Assembly (NCBI GenBank): GCA_032027165.1
Contig: JAVSMO010000001.1
Location: forward strand, 867,548-931,547
Direction of reading: 5' to 3'
DNA length: 64,000 nt
Origin: Denitratisoma sp.
Lineage (GTDB): Bacteria > Pseudomonadota > Gammaproteobacteria > Burkholderiales > Rhodocyclaceae
In this document: one piece after another, positions 17,131 to 28,966 of the stretch
Layout of the letters: every line of letters starts with the position of its first letter
How positions within the stretch are numbered: position 1 is the stretch's first letter
Program-made: the position numbers and the translations under genes
The notes under the pieces: generated by a model
What the model was told of the DNA's origin: nothing
Database searches by the model: none
What the model saw: the letters and a program-made list of their open reading frames with translations, nothing else

Positions 17131-19713
<2,583 letters not shown>

Positions 19714-19764
19714 GGCGGTCCGGCGCTGTAGAATCGGGCCTCCCGTTTCTGCAGCGGCCGAGCA

Positions 19765-21633
19765 ATGAAGAAGTCCGAAGCGTCACCCGTTCTCGATGCG
19801 CTGATCGCAGAGGTCGGCGGACTGCGCGCCGCACTGGTCGAACTGGCCGACAAGGCCGTCGGCTCGGCCGAGGCGATCCATCCGCACTACCGCGACAGCG
19901 CGCGCAACCTGGTCCATTACCTCGCCATGCGGCAGCACGACCTGCGCCCGCTGCAGGCGCGCCTGGCCGAACTCGGCCTGTCTTCCCTCGGCCGTTCCGA
20001 ACCGCATGTGCTGGCCAGCGTCGACGCCGTGCTGGGCGTGCTGCACCGGCTCGCCGGCCGCGAGGCGCCGGCGACCGCCGGGCCGGCACCGTTCGGCTTC
20101 GAGGCCGGCACCCAGCTTTTGAACGGTCATACCGAAGCCCTGCTCGGCGAGACGCCGGTCGGCCGCAACGTGCGCATCATGGTGACCATGCCGAGCGAAG
20201 CGGCTTTCGACTACCAGCTGGTGCACGACCTCCTCGCCGGCGGCATGAACTGCATGCGCATCAACTGCGCCCACGACGAGCCGGGCGCCTGGCTGCGCAT
20301 GATCGAGCACCTGCGCCGCGCCGAGCAGGCGCTCAAGCGGCGCTGCAAGGTGCTGATGGATCTCGCCGGGCCGAAGCTGCGCACCGGGCCGGTCGCCCCG
20401 GGCCCGAAGGTGAAGAAGGTGCGCCCGCAGCGCGACGCCTTCGGCCGCGTCACCGCGCCGGCGCGCCTCTGGCTGCATGCGTCCGCAGCGGCCGAGCCGC
20501 CGAGCGAGGCGGATGCCAGCCTGCCGGTCGCCGAGGACTGGCTGCGGCATCTGGCCGAGGGGGACCGCGCCGTCTTCGAGGATGCCGGCGGCCGCACGCG
20601 CCAGCTGGAAATCGTCGAGATCGGACCCGGCCATGCCTGGGGGCTGTGCGCCAACACCGCCTATCTGGCGCCGGGCACCGTGCTGCGACGGGAAGGCGGG
20701 CACGGCAAGCACCGCGAGACGCGGATCGGCGACCTGCCGCCGCAGGAGGGGGCGCTCCTGCTCAACCTGGGCGACCTGCTGCTGCTGACGCCCGACGACG
20801 AGCCCGGCGAAGCGGCCACGCACGACCGCGCCGGCCGCCTGCTGACGCCGGCGCACATCGGGTGCACGCTGCCGCAGGTGTTTGCCGACGTGCGGCCGGG
20901 CGACGCCATCTGGCTCGACGACGGGCGCATCGGCGGCACGGTTGAGAAGGTCAACCGCGCCGGCCTGCATGTGCGCATCGCGCGTGCCCGCCAGCGCGGC
21001 GAGAAGCTGCGCGCCGACAAGGGCATCAACCTGCCGGACAGCCCGCTGCAGCTGCCGGCGCTGACCGAGCAGGACCGCGACGACCTGCGCTTCATCGTCG
21101 AGCATGCCGACATGGTGGCGATGTCCTTCGCCAACAGCGTGGAAGACGTCGAGGCGCTCACTGCGGAGATCGCCCGGCTCGGCCGCGGCACGCCGGCCAT
21201 CGTGCTGAAGATCGAGACGCGGCGAGGCTTCGACCACCTGCCCAGCATGCTGCTGGCGGCGATGCGTTCGGCGGCCTGCGGCGTCATGATCGCGCGCGGC
21301 GACCTCGCCGTGGAATGCGGCTACGAGCGGCTGGCCGAGGTGCAGGAGGAGATGCTCTGGATCTGCGAGGCGGCGCACGTGCCGGTGATCTGGGCCACCC
21401 AGGTGCTGGAGACGCTGGCCAAGGAAGGCATTCCCTCGCGCGCCGAGATCACCGACGCGGCGATGGGCCACCGCGCCGAATGCGTCATGCTGAACAAGGG
21501 GCCGCACATCCTGCGCGCGGTGCAGACGCTCGACGACATCCTGCACCGCATGCGCCGGCACCAGGACAAGAAGCGGCCGATGCTGCGCCAGCTGCACCTG
21601 GCGAGCGCCTTCACGGCGGCCGCGCCGCCATGA
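19765..21633 (+). CDS. Atypical pyruvate kinase-like protein
   Basis: A 622-residue protein. About 130 residues with no clear family match precede a pyruvate kinase barrel: RIMVTMPSEAAFDYQLVHDLLAGGMNCMRINCAHD (active-site Arg), VLMDLAGPKLRTGP, a long B-domain-like insert (about 220-400), then KGINLPDSPLQLPALTEQD, VLKIETRRGFDHLP (catalytic Lys), MIARGDLAVECGYERL (metal-binding Asp) and WATQVLETLAKEGIPSRAEITDAAMG. It stops soon after, so the C-terminal allosteric domain is missing. Core residues for phosphoenolpyruvate/ADP chemistry seem present, but the different end and N-extension leave the true substrate open. Its stop overlaps the start of an MFS transporter (ATGA), implying a shared pathway. 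Confidence 0.75.
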   Translation: MKKSEASPVLDALIAEVGGLRAALVELADKAVGSAEAIHPHYRDSARNLVHYLAMRQHDLRPLQARLAELGLSSLGRSEPHVLASVDAVLGVLHRLAGREAPATAGPAPFGFEAGTQLLNGHTEALLGETPVGRNVRIMVTMPSEAAFDYQLVHDLLAGGMNCMRINCAHDEPGAWLRMIEHLRRAEQALKRRCKVLMDLAGPKLRTGPVAPGPKVKKVRPQRDAFGRVTAPARLWLHASAAAEPPSEADASLPVAEDWLRHLAEGDRAVFEDAGGRTRQLEIVEIGPGHAWGLCANTAYLAPGTVLRREGGHGKHRETRIGDLPPQEGALLLNLGDLLLLTPDDEPGEAATHDRAGRLLTPAHIGCTLPQVFADVRPGDAIWLDDGRIGGTVEKVNRAGLHVRIARARQRGEKLRADKGINLPDSPLQLPALTEQDRDDLRFIVEHADMVAMSFANSVEDVEALTAEIARLGRGTPAIVLKIETRRGFDHLPSMLLAAMRSAACGVMIARGDLAVECGYERLAEVQEEMLWICEAAHVPVIWATQVLETLAKEGIPSRAEITDAAMGHRAECVMLNKGPHILRAVQTLDDILHRMRRHQDKKRPMLRQLHLASAFTAAAPP

Positions 21634-22838
21634 CCGCCGCCTCCGCCGCCATCCGCGGCGACGTCCGCGTCATCGGCCTGGTCGGCTTCGCCCACGGCAC
21701 CTCGCACTTCTTCCACCTGCTGCTGCCGCCGCTGTTTCCCTGGCTGATGCCGGAGTTCGGCCTCAGCTTCACCCAGGCCGGCGCCATGATGACGGTCTTC
21801 TTCGTCGTGTCGGCGCTCGGGCAGGCCGCGTCCGGCTTCGTGGTGGACCGCATCGGGCCGCGCCGCGTGCTGCTGGCCGGCATCGCCTGCTTCGTCCTTG
21901 CCGGCCTCCTGCTCGCCGCAGCGAACGGCTACGCGGCGCTGCTCGCCGTCGGCGCCCTGGCCGGCCTCGGCAACAGCGTCTTCCATCCGGCCGACTTCAC
22001 GGTGCTGAACCGCAAGGTGAGTCCGGCGCGGCTCGGCCACGCCTTCTCGGTGCACGGCCTGTCGGGCAACCTCGGCTGGGCGATCGCCCCGGTCTACCTC
22101 ACCGGCATCGCCGCGGCGGCGGGCTGGCGTGCGGCGGCGCTCGGCGCGGCGGCGCTCGGCGCCCTGGCCTGGGCGGTGGTGTGGCTGCGGCGAGACGCCA
22201 CCGAGCTACCCGGGGACGGCGCAAAAGTCAGTCACGGCGGCACGGCGAGCACCTTCGGCTTCCTCGGCGCCGGCGCCGTGTGGATGTGCTTCGCCTTCTT
22301 CCTGCTGATCACCACGGCCTTCGGCGCCCTGCAGAACTTCGCCACCCCGGTGATGCAGAACGTGTACGGACTGTCGGTGGCCGCTGCGGCGGCCACGCTG
22401 ACGGCCTTCCTGCTCGGCGGCGCCGCTGGCATCGTCGCCGGCGGCGTGCTGGCGGGCCGCAGCGGCGCGCACGACCGGCTGATCGCCGCGGCGCTCGGCG
22501 CGGCGGCGCTGATGGCGGTCGTCATCGCCGGCGGCGTGCTCCCGGCCTGGAGCGTCTCGCTGGCGATGGGCGCCATGGGCTTCTGCGCCGGCATCGCGGG
22601 GCCGTCGCGCGACCTGCTGGTGCGCCATGCCGCGACGGCGCGCTTCGGCCAGCAGGCCTTCGGCCGCGTGTATGGCTTCGTCTATTCGGGGCTGGACCTC
22701 GGCCTGGCGGTGTCGCCGCTGGTGTTCGGCCCGCTCATGGATGCCGGCCGCTTTGGCGCGGTGCTGGTCGGGGTGGCGCTGCTGCAGGGCGCGGCGATCC
22801 TGACCGCGCTGGGCGTCGGGCGCCTGCCGGGGCGCTAG
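21630..22838 (+). CDS. MFS transporter (fosmidomycin-resistance-like)
   Basis: A 402-residue protein with twelve predicted membrane segments and the MFS loop 2-3 motif as D-R-I-G-P-R-R-V-L-L. The opening VIGLVGFAHGTSHFFHLLLPPLFPWL and FHPADFTVLNRKV resemble the Fsr/fosmidomycin-resistance branch. MFS carriers use the proton gradient to export or import small molecules; the cargo here is not evident. Translationally coupled to the pyruvate-kinase-like gene. Its last 4 bases overlap the tail of the opposite-strand diguanylate cyclase. Confidence 0.85.
   Translation: MTAASAAIRGDVRVIGLVGFAHGTSHFFHLLLPPLFPWLMPEFGLSFTQAGAMMTVFFVVSALGQAASGFVVDRIGPRRVLLAGIACFVLAGLLLAAANGYAALLAVGALAGLGNSVFHPADFTVLNRKVSPARLGHAFSVHGLSGNLGWAIAPVYLTGIAAAAGWRAAALGAAALGALAWAVVWLRRDATELPGDGAKVSHGGTASTFGFLGAGAVWMCFAFFLLITTAFGALQNFATPVMQNVYGLSVAAAAATLTAFLLGGAAGIVAGGVLAGRSGAHDRLIAAALGAAALMAVVIAGGVLPAWSVSLAMGAMGFCAGIAGPSRDLLVRHAATARFGQQAFGRVYGFVYSGLDLGLAVSPLVFGPLMDAGRFGAVLVGVALLQGAAILTALGVGRLPGR
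22224..22247 (+). repeat. Dispersed bipartite motif, copy 5
   Basis: Exact AAAGTCAGT-N9-ACGGCG, spacer CACGGCGGC. It falls in the cytoplasmic linker between the two halves of the MFS transporter, coding K-V-S-H-G-G-T-A. Confidence 0.85.
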
Positions 22839-23860
22839 GGCAGCTTCAGGCAGGGACGCTCGTCGATCTGCTCGGCGTGCAGGGCGCGGTTGCGGCCGGC
22901 GCGCTTGGCGGCGTAGAGCGCGCGGTCGGCGGCGTCGATCAGGCAGTCCAGTTCGAGCGTGCGATCCGGCACGACCGTCGCCACCCCCAGGCTGACCGAC
23001 ACCCGGCCGACGCCGTCGTTGCCCGGGTGGGGCATTTCCAGGGCGGCGATGTCGGCGCGGATGCGCTCGGCCAGCGTCAGCGCGCCGGCGACGGTAGTAC
23101 CGGGCAGGATGGCGGCGAACTCCTCGCCGCCGTAGCGGGCGATGAGATCGGCCGAGCGGTGGCAGGAGATCCCCAGCGCGGAGGCGATCGTCTTCAGGCA
23201 GGCGTCGCCGCCGAGGTGTCCGAAGGTGTCGTTGTAGCGCTTGAAGTGGTCGACGTCGAGGAGGATCAGCGACAGCGGCTTGACGTCGCGCGTGCAGCGC
23301 AGCCACTCCGATGCCAGGGTCTCGTCGAAGCAGCGCCGGTTGGCGACGCCGGTGAGGCCGTCGCGCGTCGCCAGGCGCTTCAGCTCGTCCTGCGCCACTT
23401 TCTGCGCGGTGATGTCGCGCAGCGTTTCCACCACGGCGATGAGCCGGCCGGATTCGTCGTAGATCGGGCCGGCGTCGATGGCGAGGTAGAGGCGGGTGCC
23501 CATCTGCGGCATGACGCACCAGTTCTCGGCGCGGCGGCCGTGGGCCGGTACGGCGTCGCAGCCGGCATGGTCCCAGTCTGTGTAGAGCTTGTCGATTTCC
23601 TCGGTGCGGCCCTGGGCGATCAGGTCGGCCAGGCAGGGGCGCGGCTCGCCGTAGAAGGCGCGCCAGTGTTCGCGGGTGCCGATGAGTTCTGCGGCGGGGA
23701 TGCCGGTCAGGCGCTCGCAGGCGCGGTTCCAGATGATGACCCGGCTTTCGGCATCGAGGACGAAGGTCGGCACGACCAGATGCTCCATCAGCCTGACGGA
23801 GAAATCCAGCGAGCCAACTCTTTGATTTTCATTGAAGACGGCTTGCGCCATGATCGCCAT
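22835..23860 (-). CDS. PAS-GGDEF diguanylate cyclase
   Basis: A 341-residue soluble protein. A PAS domain (about 20-155, MEHLVVPTFVLDAESRVIIWNRACERLTG) is joined by a short helix to GGDEF (about 165-335) with TRDGLTGVANRRCFDE, LLDVDHFKRYNDTFGHLGGD and the active motif YGGEEF. R-S-A-D five residues ahead of GGEEF is an RxxD inhibitory site, so product feedback is expected. It makes cyclic di-GMP, opposing the HD-GYP protein at 1570. Its stop overlaps that of the convergent MFS gene by 4 bp. Confidence 0.92.
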   Translation of the reverse strand: MAIMAQAVFNENQRVGSLDFSVRLMEHLVVPTFVLDAESRVIIWNRACERLTGIPAAELIGTREHWRAFYGEPRPCLADLIAQGRTEEIDKLYTDWDHAGCDAVPAHGRRAENWCVMPQMGTRLYLAIDAGPIYDESGRLIAVVETLRDITAQKVAQDELKRLATRDGLTGVANRRCFDETLASEWLRCTRDVKPLSLILLDVDHFKRYNDTFGHLGGDACLKTIASALGISCHRSADLIARYGGEEFAAILPGTTVAGALTLAERIRADIAALEMPHPGNDGVGRVSVSLGVATVVPDRTLELDCLIDAADRALYAAKRAGRNRALHAEQIDERPCLKLP

Positions 23861-23930
23861 CCGTTCCCTGTTTTCTCATCCCTATCAGTGCTCTACGGCA
23901 CTGCAGGAGATAACTTAAGTGATAGGACGG

Positions 23931-24134
23931 CTAGAACGGCATGCGCCGCTTGGGTGCTTTGGCAGGCGTGGCGGGCGGGGCGGCCTTGACCGGCTTGCGC
24001 GGCTGGTTCTTGGCTTCGCTGGCGAAACGCACTTTGCCGTGCAGTACGCAGCCGCGCATGCCGGGATCGCAGGCGGCGCCCTGCACCAGTTGGCAAATGC
24101 CGTTCAGATCGTGGGGACAGGACCAGGCGCTCAT
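23931..24134 (-). CDS. Small Cys-containing conserved-looking protein
   Basis: A 67-residue protein starting MSAWSCPHDLNGICQLVQGAAC, with four cysteines (about 6, 14, 22, 29) spaced as a possible metal or Fe-S site, and a basic Pro/Ala/Lys tail (K-A-P-K-R-R-M-P-F). It lies 44 bases downstream of hcrB on the same strand and may be the last gene of that operon. I do not recognise a named family; the function is unknown. Confidence 0.55.
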   Translation of the reverse strand: MSAWSCPHDLNGICQLVQGAACDPGMRGCVLHGKVRFASEAKNQPRKPVKAAPPATPAKAPKRRMPF

Positions 24135-24178
24135 GGCGACATTCTAGGCCGCCATGAGCATGCCGGAGATGATCTGGA

Positions 24179-25150
24179 TCAGGCGGCGGCGGATTCGAAC
24201 AGCCGCTTGACCAGACGCCGCGCCAGGCCGGCGGCGACGCGCCTGCGGTAGCCGGCGGCCACCAGGGTCGAGGCCATCGGCTGGATTTCCTTGCGCACCG
24301 CCTTGTCGAGCGCGGTGTAGAAGGCGTCGTCCGGTTTCTGGCCGGCGAGGGCGTCGAGGCCCGGCACCAGGCCGGGGTAGGAATTCACCCCGGTGCAGGC
24401 GACGCGCAGCGCGGCGACGCGGTCGCCGTCGCGCTTGAGCGCCACGGCGATGCCGGCGAGCGGGAAGTCGACGGCGCCGCGGATGCGCACCTTCTCGTAG
24501 CCGGCCGTCCAGCCGGCCTGGGCCGGCACGTCGACCGAGACGAGCAGGTCGCCGGGGGCGAGCTTGAGGTGGCGCATGCCGTCGTCGGCGAAAAGGGCGG
24601 CGACCGGTTCGCGGCGGTTGCCCGTCGGGCCGGCGATGTCGACCTCGGCGCCGAGCGCCAGCAGGGCCGGCGCGACGTCGCCGCTGTAGCAGGCGTAGCA
24701 GCGGTCCGACTTGGGCGCGACGCGGCAGGTGTCACCCTCGCACTTCATGCAGAACTCGTTGGCGGTGCGCCACCAGTCGCCCTGGTTGTAGAAATAGCAG
24801 CGCGTGTCCTGCATCAGGTTGCCGCCGAGCGTGGCCGCGACGCGGTGCGTCGGTCCGGCCACCTGCGCGGCGGCCTCGGCCAGCAGCGGCGCGTGGGCGC
24901 GCACGGCGTCCGAGGCGCACAGCGCTTCCAGCGTGACGCCGGCGCCGATGCGCAGCGACTGACTTTCGGCGCGGATCTCGCGCAGTTCGGCCAGTCCCGA
25001 AAGATCGATGAGCGTCTGCGCCTTCTGGATGTTGCGGCGCAGGTTGGGCACGAGGTCGGTGCCGCCGGCGAGGTAGCGGGATTCGCCGGGGCGGTGCAAG
25101 GCGATGGCCTGGGCGACCGATTCGGGCTTGAGGATGGCGAGGGCTTGCAT
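24179..25150 (-). CDS. hcrB: 4-hydroxybenzoyl-CoA reductase beta subunit (FAD, [4Fe-4S])
   Basis: A 323-residue xanthine-oxidase-family flavoprotein: R-Y-L-A-G-G-T-D-L-V-P (about 25-35) and ATLGGNLMQDTRC (about 106-118) bind FAD. A loop at about 118-155 contains C118, C134, C142 and C151, spaced 16, 8 and 9. As I recall, this is the spacing of the extra [4Fe-4S] ligands in the Thauera HcrB subunit, which separate 4-HBCR from ordinary xanthine dehydrogenases. The enzyme removes the para-hydroxyl of 4-hydroxybenzoyl-CoA to give benzoyl-CoA using ferredoxin electrons. Its start shares one base with the hcrA stop. One dispersed motif copy lies within it. Confidence 0.9.
   Translation of the reverse strand: MQALAILKPESVAQAIALHRPGESRYLAGGTDLVPNLRRNIQKAQTLIDLSGLAELREIRAESQSLRIGAGVTLEALCASDAVRAHAPLLAEAAAQVAGPTHRVAATLGGNLMQDTRCYFYNQGDWWRTANEFCMKCEGDTCRVAPKSDRCYACYSGDVAPALLALGAEVDIAGPTGNRREPVAALFADDGMRHLKLAPGDLLVSVDVPAQAGWTAGYEKVRIRGAVDFPLAGIAVALKRDGDRVAALRVACTGVNSYPGLVPGLDALAGQKPDDAFYTALDKAVRKEIQPMASTLVAAGYRRRVAAGLARRLVKRLFESAAA
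24943..24966 (-). repeat. Dispersed bipartite motif, copy 6 (one mismatch)
   Basis: AAAGTCAGT-N9-TCGGCG on the minus strand, spacer CGCTGCGCA, sense to hcrB, read in the frame giving S-Q-S-L-R-I-G. Confidence 0.7.
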
Positions 25151-27492
25151 CAGGCGGCTCCTTCGGTGGCGGGTTGCTTCGCGGCCTTGCGGGCGGCGGC
25201 GCGTTCCTCCCGCTCGCGTGTTTCCATGGCGTCGACGATGCGTTCCGGCGTCAGCGGCAGCTCGCGGAAGGCGAGCCCGGTGGCGTTGCGCACCGCCTCG
25301 GCCATCGCCGCCGGCAGGCTGGAGAGCGGTCCCTCGCTGGCCTCCTTGGCGCCGAACGGCCCGTTCGGGTCGAGGCTCTCGATGATGCCGACCTCGATCG
25401 GCGGCGACTCGGCGATGGTCGGCACGCGGTAGTCGAGGAAGTTGGCGGCCGTGTGCAGCCCGTTCTCGTAGCGCGTCTCCTCGCAGATCGCCTGGCCGAG
25501 GCCCATCCACACCGCGCCCTGGATCTGGCCCTCGACGGAGAGGGGGTTGATGGCGTAGCCGCAATCGAGGGCGCACCAGGCGCGCTCAACCTTGACCAGG
25601 CCGGTGACCTCGTCGACGCTGACCTCCACCACCGTGGCGGCATACGAGAAGCCCATGGTCGAGCCGACGGCGCCGCCGCGGTGCTTGCCGCCCTGGAAGT
25701 CCTCGGGGCAGGTGAAGGTGCCCTTGACGGTGAGCGTGCCGGTGCCGACCAGCGCCTCGACGGTGGTCTCGTTGAAGCTGAGCGTCTTGTCGCTGCCGAT
25801 GGCGCGATAGGCCTCGCCGAGGCACTCGATGTCGTCCGGCGTGGTGCCGAGCTTGCGCGCGGCCGCCTCGACCAGCAGCTTCTTCAGGTTCTCCGCCGCG
25901 TCGATGGTGGCGTTGCCGACCATGTAGGTGACGCGCGAGGAGTAGGAGCCGTTATCCTTCGGCGTCACCAGGCTGTCGGAGGCGACGACGCGGATGCGCT
26001 CCCAGTCGACGCCGAGCACTTCGGCGACGCATTGTGCCATGACGGTGGACGAGCCCTGGCCGATTTCCGAGGCGCCGGTGAGGATGACGATGCCGCCGTC
26101 CCAGTCGAGCTTGAGGATCACCGTGGCGTGCGGCTCGCCGCTCCAGTGCACCGGCTTGGCCGAGCCGGAGACGAAGTGCGAGCAGGCCATACCGAGGCCG
26201 CGTCCCTTGGGCAGCTTGCCGTAGCGTTCGCGCCAGCCGGAGGCGCGCTCGACCCAGTCGAGCGCCTCGGGCAGGCCGTAGGAGGTGACGCGCAGGCCGT
26301 TGATGGTCTCGGTCGGCGCCTTGAGCAGGTTGCGGCGGCGCACCTCGATCGGGTCGAGGCCGAGTTCCGTCGCCATCTCGCCCATCAGGGCGTCGAAGGC
26401 GTAGCGGGCGTTGACCGTGCCGTGGCCGCGCATGGCGCCGCAGGGCGGCGTGTTGGTGTAGACGCGGTAGCCGTCGTACTTCACCGCCGGCAGGTCGTAG
26501 AGGCCGTTGAGCAGGGCCCCGGCGTAGAGGATGGTGACGATGCCGTAGCCGCCGTAGGCGCCGCCGCGCATCACCATCTCCATCTCGCAGGCGGTGAGGC
26601 GGCCTTCGCGCGTCATGCCGATCCGGATGCGGATGTCGCTCTCCGGCCGGCCGCGGTGGGTGAGGAAGGTCTCCTCGCGCGTCAGGTCGAGGCGCACCGT
26701 GCCGCGCGCGGCACGGGCGAGCATCCCGCAGATGATCTCGAAGTTGAGCGTCTCGGTGCGCGCGCCGAAGCCGCCGCCGATGAAGGGCTTGACGACGCGG
26801 ATGCGCGACGGGTCCATGTCGAGGCAGCGCGCCAGCGAGAGGTGCACGTAGTAGGGCACCTGGGTGACCGAGTGCAGCGTCAGGTGGCCGCGCTCCGGCT
26901 CGTAGCTGGCGAGCGCCGCGTGCGGCTCCATGTGGGCATGGGTCACCTCGGCGCAATGGAAGGTCTGTTCGCGCACCAGGTCGGCGCGGGCGAAGCCCGC
27001 GGCGACGTCGCCGAACTCGTTGTGCACCTCGCGCTCGAGGTTGCCGCGCTTGTTGTCGTGCAGCAGCACGGCGTCTTCCCTGCGCGCGTCGGCGGCGGCG
27101 AAGTAGGCCGGCCGCTCGGCCACCTTGAGGCGGATCAGCTTGAGGGCGCGCTCGGCGGTCTCGGCGTCGACGGCGGCCACCGCCGCCACCGGCTCGCCGC
27201 GGTAGCGGATGCGCTCGCGCGCCAGCGGGAACTCGTTCTGCGAGATCGGCAGGATGCCGTAGGGCTTGTCGCAGTCCTGGCCGGTGACGATGGCGACGAC
27301 GCCGGGCAGGGCGGCCGCCTCGGCGGTGTCGACGGCGAGGATGTCGGCGTGGGCGTAGGGGCTGCGGAAGATGCGCCCGACGAGGGCATTCGGCGCCGGC
27401 AGGTCGGCGGTGTACTGCGCCATGCCGGTGACCTTGTCGACGCCGTCGATGAGCGGGCGCCGCGCGCCCGCGCCGCTGCGGTTCGCTTTCAT
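25150..27492 (-). CDS. hcrA: 4-hydroxybenzoyl-CoA reductase alpha (molybdenum) subunit
   Basis: A 780-residue molybdenum-binding subunit of the xanthine oxidase family. It shows R-R-P-L-I-D-G-x-D-K-V-T-G at the start, [12 protein letters not shown] (about 245), [21 protein letters not shown] (about 500), and [11 protein letters not shown] with the conserved active-site glutamate at about E717. In 4-HBCR this subunit carries the molybdopterin cytosine dinucleotide centre where the hydroxyl is lost. The order gamma-alpha-beta matches Rhodopseudomonas hbaBCD rather than Thauera hcrABC. It overlaps hcrC by 4 bp and touches hcrB by one base. Confidence 0.9.
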   Translation of the reverse strand: MKANRSGAGARRPLIDGVDKVTGMAQYTADLPAPNALVGRIFRSPYAHADILAVDTAEAAALPGVVAIVTGQDCDKPYGILPISQNEFPLARERIRYRGEPVAAVAAVDAETAERALKLIRLKVAERPAYFAAADARREDAVLLHDNKRGNLEREVHNEFGDVAAGFARADLVREQTFHCAEVTHAHMEPHAALASYEPERGHLTLHSVTQVPYYVHLSLARCLDMDPSRIRVVKPFIGGGFGARTETLNFEIICGMLARAARGTVRLDLTREETFLTHRGRPESDIRIRIGMTREGRLTACEMEMVMRGGAYGGYGIVTILYAGALLNGLYDLPAVKYDGYRVYTNTPPCGAMRGHGTVNARYAFDALMGEMATELGLDPIEVRRRNLLKAPTETINGLRVTSYGLPEALDWVERASGWRERYGKLPKGRGLGMACSHFVSGSAKPVHWSGEPHATVILKLDWDGGIVILTGASEIGQGSSTVMAQCVAEVLGVDWERIRVVASDSLVTPKDNGSYSSRVTYMVGNATIDAAENLKKLLVEAAARKLGTTPDDIECLGEAYRAIGSDKTLSFNETTVEALVGTGTLTVKGTFTCPEDFQGGKHRGGAVGSTMGFSYAATVVEVSVDEVTGLVKVERAWCALDCGYAINPLSVEGQIQGAVWMGLGQAICEETRYENGLHTAANFLDYRVPTIAESPPIEVGIIESLDPNGPFGAKEASEGPLSSLPAAMAEAVRNATGLAFRELPLTPERIVDAMETREREERAAARKAAKQPATEGAA

Positions 27493-27962
27493 GCCGCTTC
27501 CTCCGCGCCGCAGGCCGCCTGGACGGACTCGACGATCTTGACGTAGCCGGTGCAGCGGCACAGGTTGCCGCCGAGCGCCTCGCGGATCGCCGCCTCGTCA
27601 GGCTGCGGGTTGCGCCGCAGCAGGCCCTCGGCTGCCATGATCATGCCCGGCGTGCAGAAGCCGCACTGGGCGCCAAGCCTCTCATGGAAGGCCTGCTGCA
27701 GGGGCGACAGGCGGCCGTTCTGCGACTGCGACTCGATGGTCTCGACGTGGCAGCCCTCGACCGAGGCGGCAAAGGTGCAGCAGGCCAGGCGCGGCTTGCC
27801 GTCGACCAGCACCGTGCAGGCGCCGCACTCGCCGCCGTCGCAGCCCTGCTTGGTGCCGGTCAGCTGCAGCGGGCCGCGCAGGTAGTCGATCAGCAGGGTG
27901 TTGTCCGCCACGGCGTCTTCGCGCCAGCGGCCGTTTACCTGGATGCGCCGGATGCGTTTCAT
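27489..27962 (-). CDS. hcrC: 4-hydroxybenzoyl-CoA reductase gamma (2x[2Fe-2S]) subunit
   Basis: A 157-residue two-cluster ferredoxin subunit. The plant-type cluster site is [15 protein letters not shown] with a further C about 12 residues on; the second cluster is C-G-F-C-T-P-G-M plus C-R-C-T-G-Y. It passes electrons between the FAD/[4Fe-4S] beta subunit and the molybdenum centre. AAGGACG sits before the start. It is 71 bases downstream of fdhD, with a possible own promoter in that gap. Confidence 0.9.
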   Translation of the reverse strand: MKRIRRIQVNGRWREDAVADNTLLIDYLRGPLQLTGTKQGCDGGECGACTVLVDGKPRLACCTFAASVEGCHVETIESQSQNGRLSPLQQAFHERLGAQCGFCTPGMIMAAEGLLRRNPQPDEAAIREALGGNLCRCTGYVKIVESVQAACGAEEAA

Positions 27963-28004
27963 GGTCCCGTCCTTCCATCATTGCCAAGATTGATCCCGGC
28001 CGAG

Positions 28005-28033
28005 ATGATAGATTGGAACACAACAATTTGCAA
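28005..28033 (-). promoter_or_regulatory. Possible sigma-70 promoter of hcrCAB
   Basis: On the minus strand TTGCAA (28033-28028) and TATCAT (28010-28005) are separated by 17 bp, upstream of hcrC. It lies beside the fdhD stop. Moderate match only; no clear FNR/AadR box seen. Confidence 0.4.
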
Positions 28034-28954
28034 TCAAGCAATATGCAAGGGTTTGCACAGCTGGCCGCAGCCCGCCGCATCCTCCGCGGCCTGGATGCGG
28101 TGGCCATGGGTGAAGGCGGTGGCGCGTCCGTTGCGGACGAAGCCGCACAGCGTGATGCCGAAACGCCCGGTCACCTCGATCGCCAGGGACGAGGCGGCGG
28201 AGACGGCGGCGACGAGTTCCAGCCCGGCGCGGGCGGCCTTGCTGGCCATTTCCAGGGTGACGCGGCTGGTGAGCGCCGTGCCGCAGCCGGCCAGCGGCCG
28301 GCCGGCGAGCAGGCACTGGCCGATGGCCTTGTCCAGGGCGTTGTGACGGCCGAGATCCTCGGCCAGGACCAGCAGGCGGCCATCGGCGTCGAAGATCGCC
28401 GCGGCGTGGGTGCCGCCGGTGGCGAGCCAGACGGCCTGGCGCTGTCGCATGGCGGACATGATAGCGTCGAGGCGGCCGGGATCCAGCCGCAGGCTATCGC
28501 CGACTGGCGGGATGCCGCGCACGACGTCCTCCACCCGCTCGCGGCCGCCGCAGATGCCGCAGGAGGAGCCGACCACCACGTTGCGGCGGCGCACCTGTGC
28601 CTGCTGCGGGTCGGCCAGGGCCAGCCGCACCACGCCGGGATTGTCCGGGCAGACGGCCAGCGAGCGAATGTCGGCGATCCGGTCGAAGAGTCCTTCGGTG
28701 AAGGCGAAGCCGGCAGCCAAGGCGAGGATTTCCGGCACGCCACCCTCGGACAGCACGCCGTCTTCGGGCGTGAAGCCACACGGCGCGGCGACCGGCTCGG
28801 TCGGCGTCCACATCAAAGTGTAGGCGCCGATGTCCTCGACGTCGACGGTCAGGGTTTCCTCCTCGACCACCCAGCAGGCGTCGTCGCTGCGGGAGGCCTC
28901 GTCGAAGCGCTGGGCGCTGACGGCGCGGATGCCGTGCTGATGGATGTAAGACAT
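28034..28954 (-). CDS. fdhD: FdhD, sulfurtransferase for molybdoenzyme activation
   Basis: A 306-residue protein with the FdhD hallmark C-G-I-C-G (about 135-139, loop cysteines that carry sulfur), EDLGRHNALDKAIG and L-T-S-R-V-T-L-E-M-A-x-K-A. FdhD moves sulfur from the IscS desulfurase to the Mo-bisMGD cofactor, best known for formate dehydrogenases. Here it follows a DMSO-reductase-family oxidoreductase by 12 bases, so that enzyme is its likely client. No formate dehydrogenase subunit gene is nearby. Confidence 0.92.
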   Translation of the reverse strand: MSYIHQHGIRAVSAQRFDEASRSDDACWVVEEETLTVDVEDIGAYTLMWTPTEPVAAPCGFTPEDGVLSEGGVPEILALAAGFAFTEGLFDRIADIRSLAVCPDNPGVVRLALADPQQAQVRRRNVVVGSSCGICGGRERVEDVVRGIPPVGDSLRLDPGRLDAIMSAMRQRQAVWLATGGTHAAAIFDADGRLLVLAEDLGRHNALDKAIGQCLLAGRPLAGCGTALTSRVTLEMASKAARAGLELVAAVSAASSLAIEVTGRFGITLCGFVRNGRATAFTHGHRIQAAEDAAGCGQLCKPLHIA

Positions 28955-28966
28955 GGCCGGCTCCTT

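Noticed and set aside
23076..23096. GTCAGC-N9-ACGGTA as an eleventh copy of the dispersed motif
   Set aside because: It lacks the AAA start and the last bases differ; too degenerate to count.
28028..28048. TTGCA-N11-TGCAA inverted repeat near hcrC as a regulator site
   Set aside because: Short arms, partly inside the end of fdhD, and no match to FNR/AadR or other known boxes.
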